The translations under genes and the position numbers were made by a program. This document shows, piece after piece, positions 32,412 to 43,269 of a stretch of 64,000 nt of DNA. This DNA is from Opisthocomus hoazin (lineage: Eukaryota; Chordata; Aves; Opisthocomiformes; Opisthocomidae). Under the pieces are notes generated by a model, which saw nothing but the letters and a program-made list of their open reading frames with translations, was not told the origin of the DNA and did no database searches. Within the stretch, counting starts at the first letter, position 1, and each line of letters starts with the position of its first letter. The stretch covers positions 2,914,001 to 2,978,000 of the forward strand of contig NC_134443.1 of the NCBI RefSeq assembly GCF_030867145.1, written 5' to 3'.

Positions 32412-33701
32412 TTTTCGGTAGGTGAGGCGAAACCTGGGAAGGAGAGACCTTTGTCGTTAGATGCATGAAGGGCAGCGTGCTTTCCCCACTCTGTTTTGGG
32501 TTCAGATTTGCTTGATGTGTTTGTCAGCCTGCCAGGGCTCGGCAGGATTTGCCTGTCTGCCCATCCCATTTCCCTGGCTTGGGGCTTCGTTCCCGCAGTG
32601 CTGAGTCAGCCAGCACCCCCTGAACACCCTCAAGAGCCCCCCAGCAGCCCCCATCTCCATTTCTGCTGGGCTCCATGAGCAGTTTCCCTGCTCTTCCTTG
32701 CTGCATCCCACAACCACTCATGCAGGACACCCTGGGATTATCTCCGGTCTGTGTAACGGAGCAGCAGACGCGCTGTGAGCTGTCAGTTTACGCTGCGCTG
32801 ACACAAGGTATCTTGGCAAGGGTCTGAAAAGCTTGCAGCCAAGAGGGGCCCTGGCACAGCTAGTGGATTTATAGCCAGGACTGGTGGTATCAGAGCCTCG
32901 GCAAAATACGCTTTCAAAGCCAGGTGCTCAAAATTAAGAGACTCCTGTGCCTTCTTCCTTTCTCGTATCTTCCGTTCCTTCCGTGCCCTGCAGACCCTTG
33001 GCTGGCCAGTCCTCAATTTCCTGAGGCATGAGGAAAATCCTCTGTGCACAATGAAACCCCCTTCTGAGGAGAGCTGATGTTTCAAGGAGGCAGAAGGCAT
33101 CCAGGATGCGCCTAGCTGAGCTGAAAGCTGTTCATGATACTCCTGCTTCTCACAGTTTGAACCCGCTTCCTCAGTTCTCTCCTAAATTTCTTCAAGAACA
33201 GCTTAATACTTTCAGCTCCTGAAGATTTACATTTTTCAAAGGAGCTTGGTAAAGGAGTCAGGCTCAGAAGTGCAATTCAAATTCCCAGCTAACACAAGGT
33301 TTCCTATGAAAGATCTGCCTGCTGTCTCCCATTCATTCCCCAATCCCATCCTTTACTTTTTTATTTCCGGTTTGTCCTTTGGCAGTTAGGGGTCTTGAGC
33401 ACTGAAGTAATCCAAATATATCTACATGTGATAAGAACAATAAATTCTGCTTCTTAGCACAGGCAGTCTTGAGACCAGTATTAATAGTGCAAAATTGCCC
33501 CAGCCACAGAGGCAAGAACTTGGCTCTCAATAATCCCAGCACCTGCAGACAGACCCGTCTTTGTAAGAACATAGCTTAGCTCACTTCAACAAATTTTTAT
33601 AGGAATGAAATATTAGTGGCGTAGGAGCAACTTACCTTGGCTGTGAAGGCTCTGGAGAAGGAGAGGAGTTGAGTGAATGAGCTGCTCTCCCATCCGAGAA
33701 C

Positions 33702-33708
33702 TTTTATA
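33702..33708 (-). promoter_or_regulatory. TATA box of the 32 kb gene
   Basis: TATAAAA on the minus strand. Exon 1 runs from about 33680 to 33636, before GTAAGT. The shared block upstream is degenerate (plus-strand AAAATGCAATC). Confidence 0.8.
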
Positions 33709-36700
33709 CGGTTCCTAAGTCTCTTCCTGAAAATGCAATCAACGCCTGGGGAAAAATGACCAAGGTATTTACAAAACAGCCACACCTCTCATTATCCATC
33801 ATCTTCAAAAGCTTTTTCAACCCGGTTTCTTTGATTGACATGTCGTACAGTAGATTGTCTTCCTTGTGTTACACAGCTTTAATTGCCACCCAGCCCCACA
33901 CAGGTTGTAATGCACGAAGAGTGAAAACCATGTGGGTGGCTGGACTGTCTCACCGTCATGCTAGGATGAGTTTTATATTGCAAAATGGATGGCAAAGGTG
34001 GTGCTTTTTTGAGTTTCTATCCTCCTGAAACCTCTCGTCCGAAGTGTCTCAGGGAGGAGAGGTCATGACGCCCAGTCATCTCTAACTGCTCTTGGCAGGC
34101 CAGGGTCTTGCGCTGTGGACAAGAGCCACCATTTTCAGGTCCTCTTCATGAAAAATGGCAAGTTTTTAGAAAATCCTCATCACATGTCCTCTGAAATCAT
34201 CTTTAAAGTCGTCTTCACCCTGCAAGACATCTGCAAGTGCCAGAAGCTTGGCAGCCAAGCGTCCCCTCTTCATCTCCTTTCTCTGACTGTGTCATTGAGA
34301 AATAAAAACAATAAAACCAGGATAACGAAGCCTGTGGCCACTGTGGCAGGCTCCAAGAGCTATGACAGGAAGGTGACCTGTCAAAGCCAGGTAGTGGTAC
34401 AGGCCGCTTTTGGAAGTTTTGACTTATACCTGTGAATACCCCGAAAATGTAGTGCGGTTTTTCTGCCCATGTCCATCTACTTCACTCTGATTTCAGAGCC
34501 ATTTCATGGATATTGACATAGTTACCACGAATTTTCATTGCTGACAGTTTTTCTGGGCAATACCAAAAGCCTCGAACAGAATTGATTTCTTAAAATTCCT
34601 GATTTTCTCATTATTTTATTTGCCTGCCTCTGAAGCAGCCATTGTCCATAGTGGGAAATGCATGTGTACAGCAGCCGATTGGGCAAACCTTGAGTTCATG
34701 AGTAAGCCGTGAGTAAAGTGCTAGCTCAGAGATCGTGTACCTGAGCTCACCACGCGTCTTGAGCTCAGCCAGCTCTTCCCTGGGGTGGGAGGGCTGCACC
34801 CCGGGTGTGAAGCAGCAGACTGCTGGCCCTGGTGCAACCAGCTGTGCAACCATGGCTTTACAACAGCTCCGGTTTCTCCGTTGCCCTCCCATTAGTCTCT
34901 CGACCATGCAATTTCATAAGGGCTCACTCTGTGCTTTTACTCGTTTTGTGCCTTAACTCCCTCTGCAAACGTGGGAGTCACACGCTTTTGTTGGGCAGAG
35001 ATTGACTGAGCACCTGAGGCAGAGGAGTGGCCCTCACTTGCTGTCTCTAAACCCGTTTCTTTAGTTTCTATCCAGAGGTGCCAGTTAGTGAGTTCCATCA
35101 CGCAGCCAGTTTCATGTTTACCCTTCAGCCTGCCTGCCTGCAAACAGCCGAAGCCGAGGGGCCACGGCCTTTGCAAGCACCGACATGCTCCTGGTCGAGA
35201 GTCCTGCATTATCACAGTTCACCCGCGCTGAGGGATGACTCATTCCTCCCCCCTTGCACAACGAGCAGGGAGGAAATCCACACGTGCAAGTGCGCATGCG
35301 TGTGCCCGCGTGTAAAATCCAGCCTCGGCCCAGCCCTGGGCTCACGCTGGAGGTGAGCTGCAGCCGCTCGAGTCTGTGGAGAAAGGCAGTGGAGTGCAGC
35401 CCCAGCTCCTCGTTTTCAAGCTTTGGATGCAGAAACATTCTCCTTCTCTGCTGGGTGTAATATATGATTATTTAATCTGGCTCATTTAACATCTAAGCTC
35501 GTGGAGTGCTTTTTGATACAAGCCTCAAAGAACCAGACAGGTGGGACAGTGAATAAGAAATGTACTTTTAAAGTCTTTTCTGCTTTCTATTTGATTTTTT
35601 TTTTGGGGGAGGACTGAAATTCTGGTGTGTTTTTCAGTCTTTTAGTTGAATAGACAAGAAGTTTTTGAATATTCCAAACTCTAATCGGTTTTCTGGAAGT
35701 CTCTTCAAAGTTGTTTGAGATGTCTGAGTTATTTTGTTACCTTTGAAGCCATCAGATCAAGTAGGGAAAATAGCAGAAATCAATAATGAAGTGGTAGATT
35801 TTAGAAACACAATTAGATGCAAATAAATGATAACACTGTCTAGTGTTAGAATGGAATTTGATATGGCTGGTGACAAAACCTTTTGTGTGTAACGTTCCCT
35901 GCACCACAATCTTACAACATTTTACTGGACAGAAGATACCTATTGTGGCACCAAACACGGGGCCAGAGCTCAGAGGATTTTGGTTTTGTGTAAACTCTGG
36001 TGTTTTACAAACATCAGGGTAAAGTTTTCTCGATTTTTATTGAGCTGAAAGGGTCAAAATCACCACAGGTGGGTGAAAGCAGCAGTGATAAAAAAGATTT
36101 TACAACGTAATTTTATGTTCTGTTCTCTCTCTTTCAAATGGACACAGAGTGGGTTTTTTCTTGGTTACCAATATTTGGAGGAGTCTAAAGACCCCAGAGA
36201 ACAGTCCTAAGACACGAAATATTTGGCAAATACCATATAACAACCAGCAATGGATGTTCAAGCCTCCCCCGTGCTGTCCTATCAGCACGGCACAGAGGAA
36301 CTCTCTTTTCCCTGTGCCTAATTTAGGGCCTAATTCTATCAAAAAATGTCATGAAGCAGGTTAAGAAGCAAACGAGCTTGTTCGAGTTGCCTCATGTCAC
36401 TGGTGCAAGCATAAGGTTTACATGCCCCGGCTTACAACATCGCCTGCAATCTCTGGGACAGGAGCCTGGCGTGTAATTGTTTCCAAGTAAATAACTTTGC
36501 ACTCCCAAGGTCACGATGTAAATAATCATCAGCCGGAAATCACCCGGGAGTTTCACGTATCTTCTTGACGCATCTCGCAGACTCTGGCCCTGTACCCGTG
36601 CAGAGGGTCTCGGCAGGGCTCAGTGTTTCAGTTTGATGGGAACAGAGAAAAATTGACAACCTTCTCTTGCTGTTGAAAATTATGTATTTTAATTCTGTTA

Positions 36701-36865
36701 AAAGAAATATTGCATTTGAGGTTGCTTGCAAAATATATATCAAAAATGTTGGAAGATAAATCTTGTGTTGTGAAGTAGACTCCTTGGGTATCTATCTGTG
36801 TTTTGAGTGAAGGAGCCAGAAATTAAAGAAATCATTCAGATACTGGAATTTCCCACAGACTGTGA
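33709..36865. other. Intergenic stretch
   Basis: No gene, RNA or mobile element is recognised. Open stretches of up to about 105 codons occur on both strands without domain or bias. Confidence 0.5.
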
Positions 36866-36868
36866 AGC

Positions 36869-36874
36869 TTTATT
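36869..36874 (-). terminator. Poly(A) signal of the 37 kb loricrin-type gene
   Basis: AATAAA on the minus strand, about 190 bases beyond the stop. Confidence 0.8.
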
Positions 36875-37061
36875 TTCCAACCCATGAGCAAAAGGAGATG
36901 GAGAAAAGAATCTTTTCCCTTCACCAATGCACAAACCACTTTTCCCAGCGATGCCCACAGCAGCACTACTAGCATAGCCCAACACGAGGACCGCAAAGCT
37001 CCCCGACCATAATGACACAGCCAGGGCACTTTTGCTTGAGCAAGGGTGGCTGCTGGGTCAG

Positions 37062-37707
37062 TCACTTCTTCTGGCTGGGGGGCCAGTAGCTGGTCTGCTT
37101 GCTCTGTTCAGCCTCGATGCTGGGAACAACCACTGGGCATTTCTGCTGCATGGCTTGGGAGCACCCACCGCCTCCAGAGCTGAGCTCTGGGCCTGAGCAT
37201 CCCATGACGCCATAGCCCAATCCTCCGTGATAATGCCCTGATCCACCACTGCCCCCACCTGCTGTTAAGGCCGTTTCTCTCGGTGCCGCATCGTATCTGT
37301 ATCCGTATCCTCCTGCTGCAGTAATGCCCAACCTCCCACTGTGGCAGCTGGATCCTCCACCACCCCCTGAGCTGCCAGTGATGTTGTGGCCTGAGTCAGC
37401 CATTCCCCCTCCAGTGCTGTGGACTGGGACTGTCCCCCCTGCAATGCCCCAACCAGATGTGTCCCCGCTGTCACCGCTGGTTATTACAACAGATCCATCA
37501 CCGCCACATCTGTACCCCCCTGCAATGCTGTAGGTGGATGATGTTGGCGTAGGCTGGTAGGATGAAGATCCCCGGCTGTAGATGACCGAGCCATCCCCAC
37601 CACAGAAGAAGGAGCCGTGTCCCTGGATGTTTGATATGCTCCCGCTGTCGCATCCTCTATGGTGTGAGGAGATTTCATTGTTGTAGCCCCTGTTCTGCCG
37701 GCCACAT
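37062..37707 (-). pseudogene. Loricrin-type gene with its start out of frame
   Basis: Exon 2 begins at 37730 after TTTTTCCTCTTTCAG. The first ATG, 23 bases in (37707-37705), reads only 10 codons to TGA. The neighbouring frame stays open from the splice site to the stop at 37062, more than 210 codons. It is typical of a loricrin: CGRQNRGYNNEISSHHRGC at the front, Gly/Ser/Tyr repeats such as GGYRCGGDGSVV, then QQKCPVVVPSIEAEQSKQTS and YWPPSQKK at the end. Codons CGRQ align with the CSRQ that follows Met in the other loricrins. The sequence ATGTGGCCGG would be in frame if it read ATGTGTGG, so a 2-base loss is the simplest cause. The first in-frame Met is at 37403, which would give only 113 residues. 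Alternatives are use of that Met, a missed coding exon, or an assembly error. Exon 1, promoter and poly(A) signal look intact. Confidence 0.75.
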
Positions 37708-38614
37708 CTCCCTCGGAGATAGCGATAAATCTGAAAGAGGAAAAAAACCCCTCAACCTGCACCATTTTCCTTCATTTTTGCACCATGGCAGGTGGGGAGG
37801 CTTCAGATGGTGTGGTCAGAAAAGCTTTGCCAGGGGCTGGGGCAGTACCAGGTTTTGAAACCCGGTACTCCCTAGCAGTTCTTCAAACACAAGAGTGCAA
37901 GAGACTCCTACTGGGATAGCTTTTCTCTTTCTTACCTCCAGGATGTATCTGCAGAGAATCAAAATCTGAAATATATTCTTTTAACCTGTAATAATTGCCA
38001 TGGTTTTCCCTACTCATCATGACCGTAACCACAGAGCTGTAAAAATAGCAAGGATTATCCTCGCTTCAGTTTTTAAACTGCTGCAAGAGCGGTGGATCAA
38101 AATGTCCATGCAAGATGATGTTGCTGCCATCGTTGCATAGCATCCCCAAAGGTCTTTTACATAAGGTAATCGGCACAGGCATGGACATATGTAACCATTA
38201 TGAAGGACAGCACAGGCTTGTTATTAAATTAAAAAATGTGTCCCACACACTGAAAACACAATCAAAACTGCAAAGACTACAGGGTCACCACGTGCTGGTG
38301 CCACTACAGATACATTGGGGTTTTTAACCTGCTCAGTCCTATAGCTCCCAGTCTGGTGACCTGACTTCCCCTTGCTTCCTAGTGATCTGATCAGCACCAT
38401 GGCACGAAACTGTCCAGATCATGAGAACTTTGCTATGGAAGCTCAGGCAGCATGGGTACAGCTGCCAGCACATGTCAAGATATCAAAGGAAGCTATGTGC
38501 CATGAATATGAAATAATAAAGTCTCAGAAAAGAGCAGACTTACCCTCCTCAGCCATTGGAAACACATTTAGAAGATAAAAGTCGACTGAACAAGGAGCTT
38601 TAACAGACAGGAAC

Positions 38615-38715
38615 TTTTATATGGCGTTTAGCATATATGGGAAGTGAGACACCCTAAGGAATGGCAAGGATTTATTTACTAGTCTAACTCTGATTTCAGT
38701 GTTTGCTTTGACTCA
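38615..38715 (-). promoter_or_regulatory. Promoter of the 37 kb loricrin-type gene
   Basis: TATAAAA lies at 38615-38621, the shared block at 38643-38653 (plus-strand AGTGAGACACC), a forkhead-like TTTATTTAC at 38671-38679, and an AP-1 consensus TGACTCA at 38709-38715. Exon 1 runs from about 38590 to 38544 and is followed by GTAAGT. AP-1 control of loricrin is established in mammals. Use here is inferred. Confidence 0.75.
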
Positions 38716-40345
38716 CGACGTCTGATCGATATCTTTCCTTCACACTGCTTGTTGTGTTGCACGCAGTGGTAATTGCTACTTCTGCTTAATGATCCTATTC
38801 CTGTGCTCCTGCCCTGAGCTATGGAGGATCTCTTCAGCCCCCAATGAGGTTGCGGCACTGGGGGAGACCGGGAGAGGTGGGTGGGAGTGTGGGTGTAGGG
38901 AAATGCCGAGCAAGAGGATTAGCGAGTGTGGGGCAGAGGGTGGTGGTGACCAGGTCCTGCTCAGGAAAAGGGCAGGGAGGCTGCGATTTAGCAGTGTGGC
39001 AGCGCTCGTGGCTCAGGGCATCGCTGTAAGGGTGGGGGTGATCAGTGGGTACCCGAGAGAAAGGAACCTGAACACTCCGAAAGAATCTAGTTGCCACACA
39101 GCACTTTGATCCCTCCAGCATCTTACTGGTGCCTCCAGTGCGAGAGCTGCTGAAGAAGACATTTGCATCCTTACCAGAAGCTTATCAAAAGTGAAGCGCC
39201 CTGCTCAGGTATTTTGCAAGGATGCTAGAGACGCTCTGGGACATCTTAGGGGCCCTGGAGAGAATTGTGGAGGTGTGAATGTCCGAACACTTAAAGCCAC
39301 TGTGGCTGGATTACTCCTCTAATGAAGGATTATGCCTCCGAATTCCTTCCTTCTTCACTTTCATATGCTGTGTCCTTCCTCCGGCTTGGGAAGAGCACCA
39401 AGTACCAGGGAGTCCAGGGAGACTGATCTGGAGGGCTTCAGGGGATGTGTGCTGCGGCCGTGCTGGCGGCGCTGCCTGGCGTGACACCCGTGCTGCAGCC
39501 CGTGGTGCTCCAGCTCAGCCCCGCAGCGCGGCTCTGGCAGGCTGGACTAGGTCTGTTCAGCTCTGAGCAATTTTGCCTCTGGGACAATGAGTCCCAGCTT
39601 TGGCAAAAGGCCACTTCTGCTGGGCAGGAAGCAGAACACAGAGTGGTGGTGCTGCCCTCGGCGTTCCAAAGCAGATTTCAGAAGGTTGGGCAAGGAAGGA
39701 TTAAGGCCTGGAGGCATCATTTGGAGTACGTTGAGCTCCCTGAGGAACTTGCTGCTGGTTTTAAGCCCTTCTGCCTGGCCCAGGGCTGATTTGGCTAACC
39801 CAGTGTGTGACATTTACCCTCGGGGTAGAGCTGCTGTGAGGTTGCAGGGATGTGGACGTTGGCATGGTGTTATTTGCCACCCCAGGCAGCAACAGCTGCG
39901 ATTGAGGCTCAGCCCCAGTCCCTGCTCTGCAGGTCTGAGCCTGATGGGCTTGGTCATGTCTCCCTGCAGCATTTTGTTGCTCCACAGACATAGTCATTGG
40001 GTGCTGGTGCCTCAGAGGACTTAGAGCCGTGAGCTGGGACGGCTGCACCATGAACAGGCACCAAAGGGATACTGAGTGCTGTGGGTGCTTGACTTTTTAG
40101 GTTGTGTTGTTACTCTATCATGGACCCCAGGTGTAAGAATGAAGATGCAAACCCTCTGGGGCTATAAACTGGATGGCTTTAGAGCTGCATCTACAGCAAT
40201 GCACTCTTGAATCCATCACCTCCTTTACAGAGAGGAGGAGTGAAATGTCTCATCAGATAGATTTCCAGCTTCCAAGACCTTAAGATGCTTGTTGAGAATA
40301 TGAGAACAAACAAGCTCCAATAAAAAAAGGCAGCTTTGAGATATT
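38716..40345. other. Intergenic stretch, GC-rich in the middle
   Basis: Contains a GC-rich part near 38.8-40.0 kb with open stretches up to 145 codons on either strand. None has a recognisable domain, promoter or splice context, so no gene is called. Confidence 0.45.
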
Positions 40346-40348
40346 ACA

Positions 40349-40354
40349 TTTATT
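40349..40354 (-). terminator. LOR: Poly(A) signal of loricrin A
   Basis: AATAAA on the minus strand, about 220 bases beyond the in-frame TAA at 40570. Confidence 0.8.
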
Positions 40355-40445
40355 AGATATAAAAAATGCTCTTTAGAAAGGAAGCAGAAGCTTATCAAAG
40401 GTGTCCCAACACCAGCAGCAGAGCACAATGCTGTGAAACCTGAAG

Positions 40446-40560
40446 TTCTCAGCACAGGGACACAGCATCAAGGGAAGAGCAGGGAAGGAGACATGCTGGG
40501 AGGAAACAGGCAAGCTTGGAAGACAGAGGCAGGGCCGTTCTTAATGAAAACGAGGGCAAA
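40446..40560 (-). repeat. 3' UTR segment shared with loricrin B (46853-46968)
   Basis: The plus strand reads GGAGACATGCTGGGAGGAAA and AGGCAAGCTTGGAAGACAGA in both, with only a few differences over about 110 bases. The genes are 6 kb apart, so such uniform untranslated sequence suggests recent conversion or duplication. Confidence 0.85.
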
Positions 40561-40569
40561 ATGTGGCAG

Positions 40570-40647
40570 TTACTTCTTCTGGTGGCAAGGGGGCAAGTGG
40601 CAGGCCTCCTTGGTCTGATGGGACTCGATGTTGGGAATGACAACGGG
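40570..40647 (-). other. Stranded C-terminal tail of loricrin A
   Basis: After the TGA at 40648-40650 the frame is open for 25 codons to TAA at 40570-40572. It reads PVVIPNIESHQTKEACHLPP then CHQKK, clearly the usual loricrin ending. The corresponding codon in loricrin B is TGC (Cys). A single C-to-A change has therefore cut off the Gln/Lys-rich cross-linking tail, unless the TGA is read through. Confidence 0.85.
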
Positions 40648-42501
40648 TCATTTCTGCTGCGCAAACTGACAGGATACTCCGCTGCCCCTTCCAGAGTTGA
40701 TGATGAATGCATGGCCCGAGGAACCACCACTGGATCCTCCACTGCAGCATCCAGAGGATCCCGCACTACCTCCACCTGCAATGATGATCTTCCCTCCTGA
40801 AGACCCGCCACTGGATTCCCCACTGCAGCATCCAGACGAGCTAACTCCTCCACCGCCAGAGCTAATAACGATCTTCTGGCTTGATTCCCAACTGCTGCTG
40901 CTGTATCTTCCTTCCACGCTGTAGCCTGAAGATCCTCCACTGCAGGATCCAGATGATCCTCCACTGCTTCCACCTCCAATGATGCTCTTTGATCCTGAAG
41001 ATGCACCACTGGATCCCCCACTGTAGCATCCAGGGGATCCTCCACTACCTCCACCTTCAATGACGATCTTTGATCCTGAAGACCAACCACTGGATATTCC
41101 TCCCATGTCATAGCTGGATCCTCTGCTGCAGCACCCAGAGGATCCTCCACTACCTCCACCTCCAATTACTATCTTCCCTTCTGCAGACCCACCACTGGAT
41201 CCCCCACTGCAGCATTCAGATGAGCCAGCTCCTCCACTGCCTGAGCTAATAACGATCTTCTGGCCTGATTCCCAACTGCTGCCGCTGTATCGTCCTTCCA
41301 TGCTGTAGCTTGAGGATCCCCCACTGCAGGATCCAGATGATCCTCCACTGCTTCCACCTCCAATGATGAGCTTTGATCCTGAAGATGCACCACTGGATCC
41401 CCCACTGCAGCATCCAGAGGATCCCCCACTACCTCCACCTCCAATGACTGTCTTCCCTTCTGCAGACCCACCACTGGATCCCCCACTGCAGCATTCAGAT
41501 GAGCCACCTCCGCCACCACCTGAGTTAATAACGATCTTCTGGCCTGATTCCCAGCTGCTGCTTCTGTATCCTCCTCCCATGCTGTAGCTTGAGGATTCCC
41601 CACTGCAGGATCCGGATGATCCTCCACCGCTTCCACCTCCAATGATGATCTTTGATGCTGAAGACCCACCACTGGATCCTCCTCTCATGCCATAGCTGAA
41701 TCCTCCACTGCAGCATCCAGAGGATCCTCCATTGCCTCCACTTCCAATTATTATCTTCCCTCCACTGGATCCCCCACTGCAGCATCCAGATGATCCTGCG
41801 CTACCTCCACCTCCAATTACTATCTTCCCTTCTGCAGACCCACCACTGGATCCCCCACTGCAGCATTCAGATGAGCCACCTCCACCACCACCTGAGTTAA
41901 TAACGATCTTCTGGCCTGATTCCCAGTTGCTGCTGCTGTATCCTCCTCCCATGCTGTAGCTTGAGGATCCCCCACTGCAGGATCCGGATGATCCTCCACC
42001 GCTTCCACCTGCAGTGATGCTATTTGATCCTGAAGACCCACCACTGGATCCTCCTCCTATGTCATAGCTGGATCCTCCACTACAGTATCCAGAGGAACCT
42101 CCACTACCTCCGCCTTCAATGATAATCTTTGATCCTGAAGACCCACCACTGCATCCCCCACTGCAGCATCCGGAATATCCTCCTGCTCCATCGCCACAGC
42201 TAATAATGATCTTCTGGCCTGATCCCCCACTGCCACTGCTGTATCCTCCTCCCATGCCATAGCTTGAGGAGTCTCCACTGCAGCAGGATCCACCTCCTCC
42301 ACAGCCACAGCTGACAATGATCTTGCCAGAGCCCCCACTGCTACCGCAGTAGCTGCCTGAGCCTGAGCACCCACAGCAGGAAGAGCCCTGTGTGTGACAG
42401 CTGAAGGAGCAGCCTCCATGGCAGCAGGAGCCCTCACTGTGACATCTGCTGGACTGGCAGCATGTTTCATGGCAGCCTCCGCAGGTCTGTCTGGAGCACA
42501 T
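40648..42501 (-). CDS. LOR: Loricrin A, 617 aa, ending at a premature TGA
   Basis: Glycine/serine/cysteine-rich main component of the cornified envelope. It starts MCSRQTCGGCHETCCQSS, followed by ~600 residues of modules combining KIIIGGGGSGGSSGCCSGGSS, SSYSMGGGYSS and ESGQKIVINSGGGGGGSSECC. The Gly loops give elasticity, while Cys pairs and the Gln/Lys at the ends provide cross-links. Exon 2 starts at 42516 after TTCCTTACAG, the leader GTTCACTGCTCAAAA matches loricrin B, and the intron is 42517-43095. The protein stops at QFAQQK where loricrin B continues CPIVIPNIE, so its last ~26 residues are missing. The 3' end and 3' UTR are almost identical to loricrin B, which points to recent duplication or gene conversion. 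The number used for this paralogue in other birds is unknown to me. Confidence 0.92.
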   Translation of the reverse strand: MCSRQTCGGCHETCCQSSRCHSEGSCCHGGCSFSCHTQGSSCCGCSGSGSYCGSSGGSGKIIVSCGCGGGGSCCSGDSSSYGMGGGYSSGSGGSGQKIIISCGDGAGGYSGCCSGGCSGGSSGSKIIIEGGGSGGSSGYCSGGSSYDIGGGSSGGSSGSNSITAGGSGGGSSGSCSGGSSSYSMGGGYSSSNWESGQKIVINSGGGGGGSSECCSGGSSGGSAEGKIVIGGGGSAGSSGCCSGGSSGGKIIIGSGGNGGSSGCCSGGFSYGMRGGSSGGSSASKIIIGGGSGGGSSGSCSGESSSYSMGGGYRSSSWESGQKIVINSGGGGGGSSECCSGGSSGGSAEGKTVIGGGGSGGSSGCCSGGSSGASSGSKLIIGGGSSGGSSGSCSGGSSSYSMEGRYSGSSWESGQKIVISSGSGGAGSSECCSGGSSGGSAEGKIVIGGGGSGGSSGCCSRGSSYDMGGISSGWSSGSKIVIEGGGSGGSPGCYSGGSSGASSGSKSIIGGGSSGGSSGSCSGGSSGYSVEGRYSSSSWESSQKIVISSGGGGVSSSGCCSGESSGGSSGGKIIIAGGGSAGSSGCCSGGSSGGSSGHAFIINSGRGSGVSCQFAQQK

Positions 42502-43164
42502 TTTTGAGCAGTGAACCTGTAAGGAACAGTGCTTTCAGAAAGGAGCCCCTTGTAGATGCTGCTGAACCTTCACAGCAAACCAAAAATGGAGCAGTACCCA
42601 GGAAATACCTGGTCTGCCCCATCTTCTGCTGTCCTACAAGAATGGCAGCTTCACCACCTCCCTCACCCTTGTTAACCAGCAGGAAAGACCTGCAATGAAG
42701 AGCTCCCAGGGACTGGTCTGCAGATCATAACAGTCACAGAAAACCTCTGTGTGCGGGAACATTGGGAATACTTCCAGAGATTCACACACGTGCTCTAACA
42801 CACTCAGAGCCAGCAGTCTAAAAACTTTACTCCCACTGTAGATCCTTTGGGATTTACAGACTGCTGGAACTCACCTCAGCTGAAAATTCAGCCATATTTG
42901 TGTGCCCTAAGAGTATCAGCTACAACTCCCTGCTGTTAGGAAGGCAGTCCTGTTAGCACACCAAATTGGTTTTCAGAGAATCCCAGCTGATGTCCAGCCA
43001 GCACATTTCCCTTGTTCAAAGCATGCTCAAAGACCAAATGGTGGAGCAACCTCTCTGCATAGGAGTTACAAAAGTTTCTGTATCAACGGCCTTACCTTCA
43101 GCGCAACTGGAAATGCTTGCAAGGCTTGGCGGCAGGTGAATGACAAACCTTGGGGTAGGTGAGC

Positions 43165-43269
43165 TTTTATATTGTGTACTTTGTGCTCTCCAGGGAAGTG
43201 ATACGCCCTAAAGAACAGTGATATATTTATTTACTGAGCCTTGCTTTTGCTACCCGCTTCTTTGACTCG
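43165..43269 (-). promoter_or_regulatory. LOR: Promoter of loricrin A
   Basis: TATAAAA lies at 43165-43171, a variant shared block at 43197-43207 (plus-strand AGTGATACGCC), forkhead-like TTTATTTAC at 43226-43234, and an AP-1-like TGACTCG at 43263-43269. Exon 1 ends at 43096 before GTAAGG. Confidence 0.75.

Noticed and set aside
40449-41165. 238-codon minus-strand frame across the end of loricrin A
   Set aside because: A shifted reading of the same repeats that runs on into the 3' UTR. The main frame explains the sequence better.
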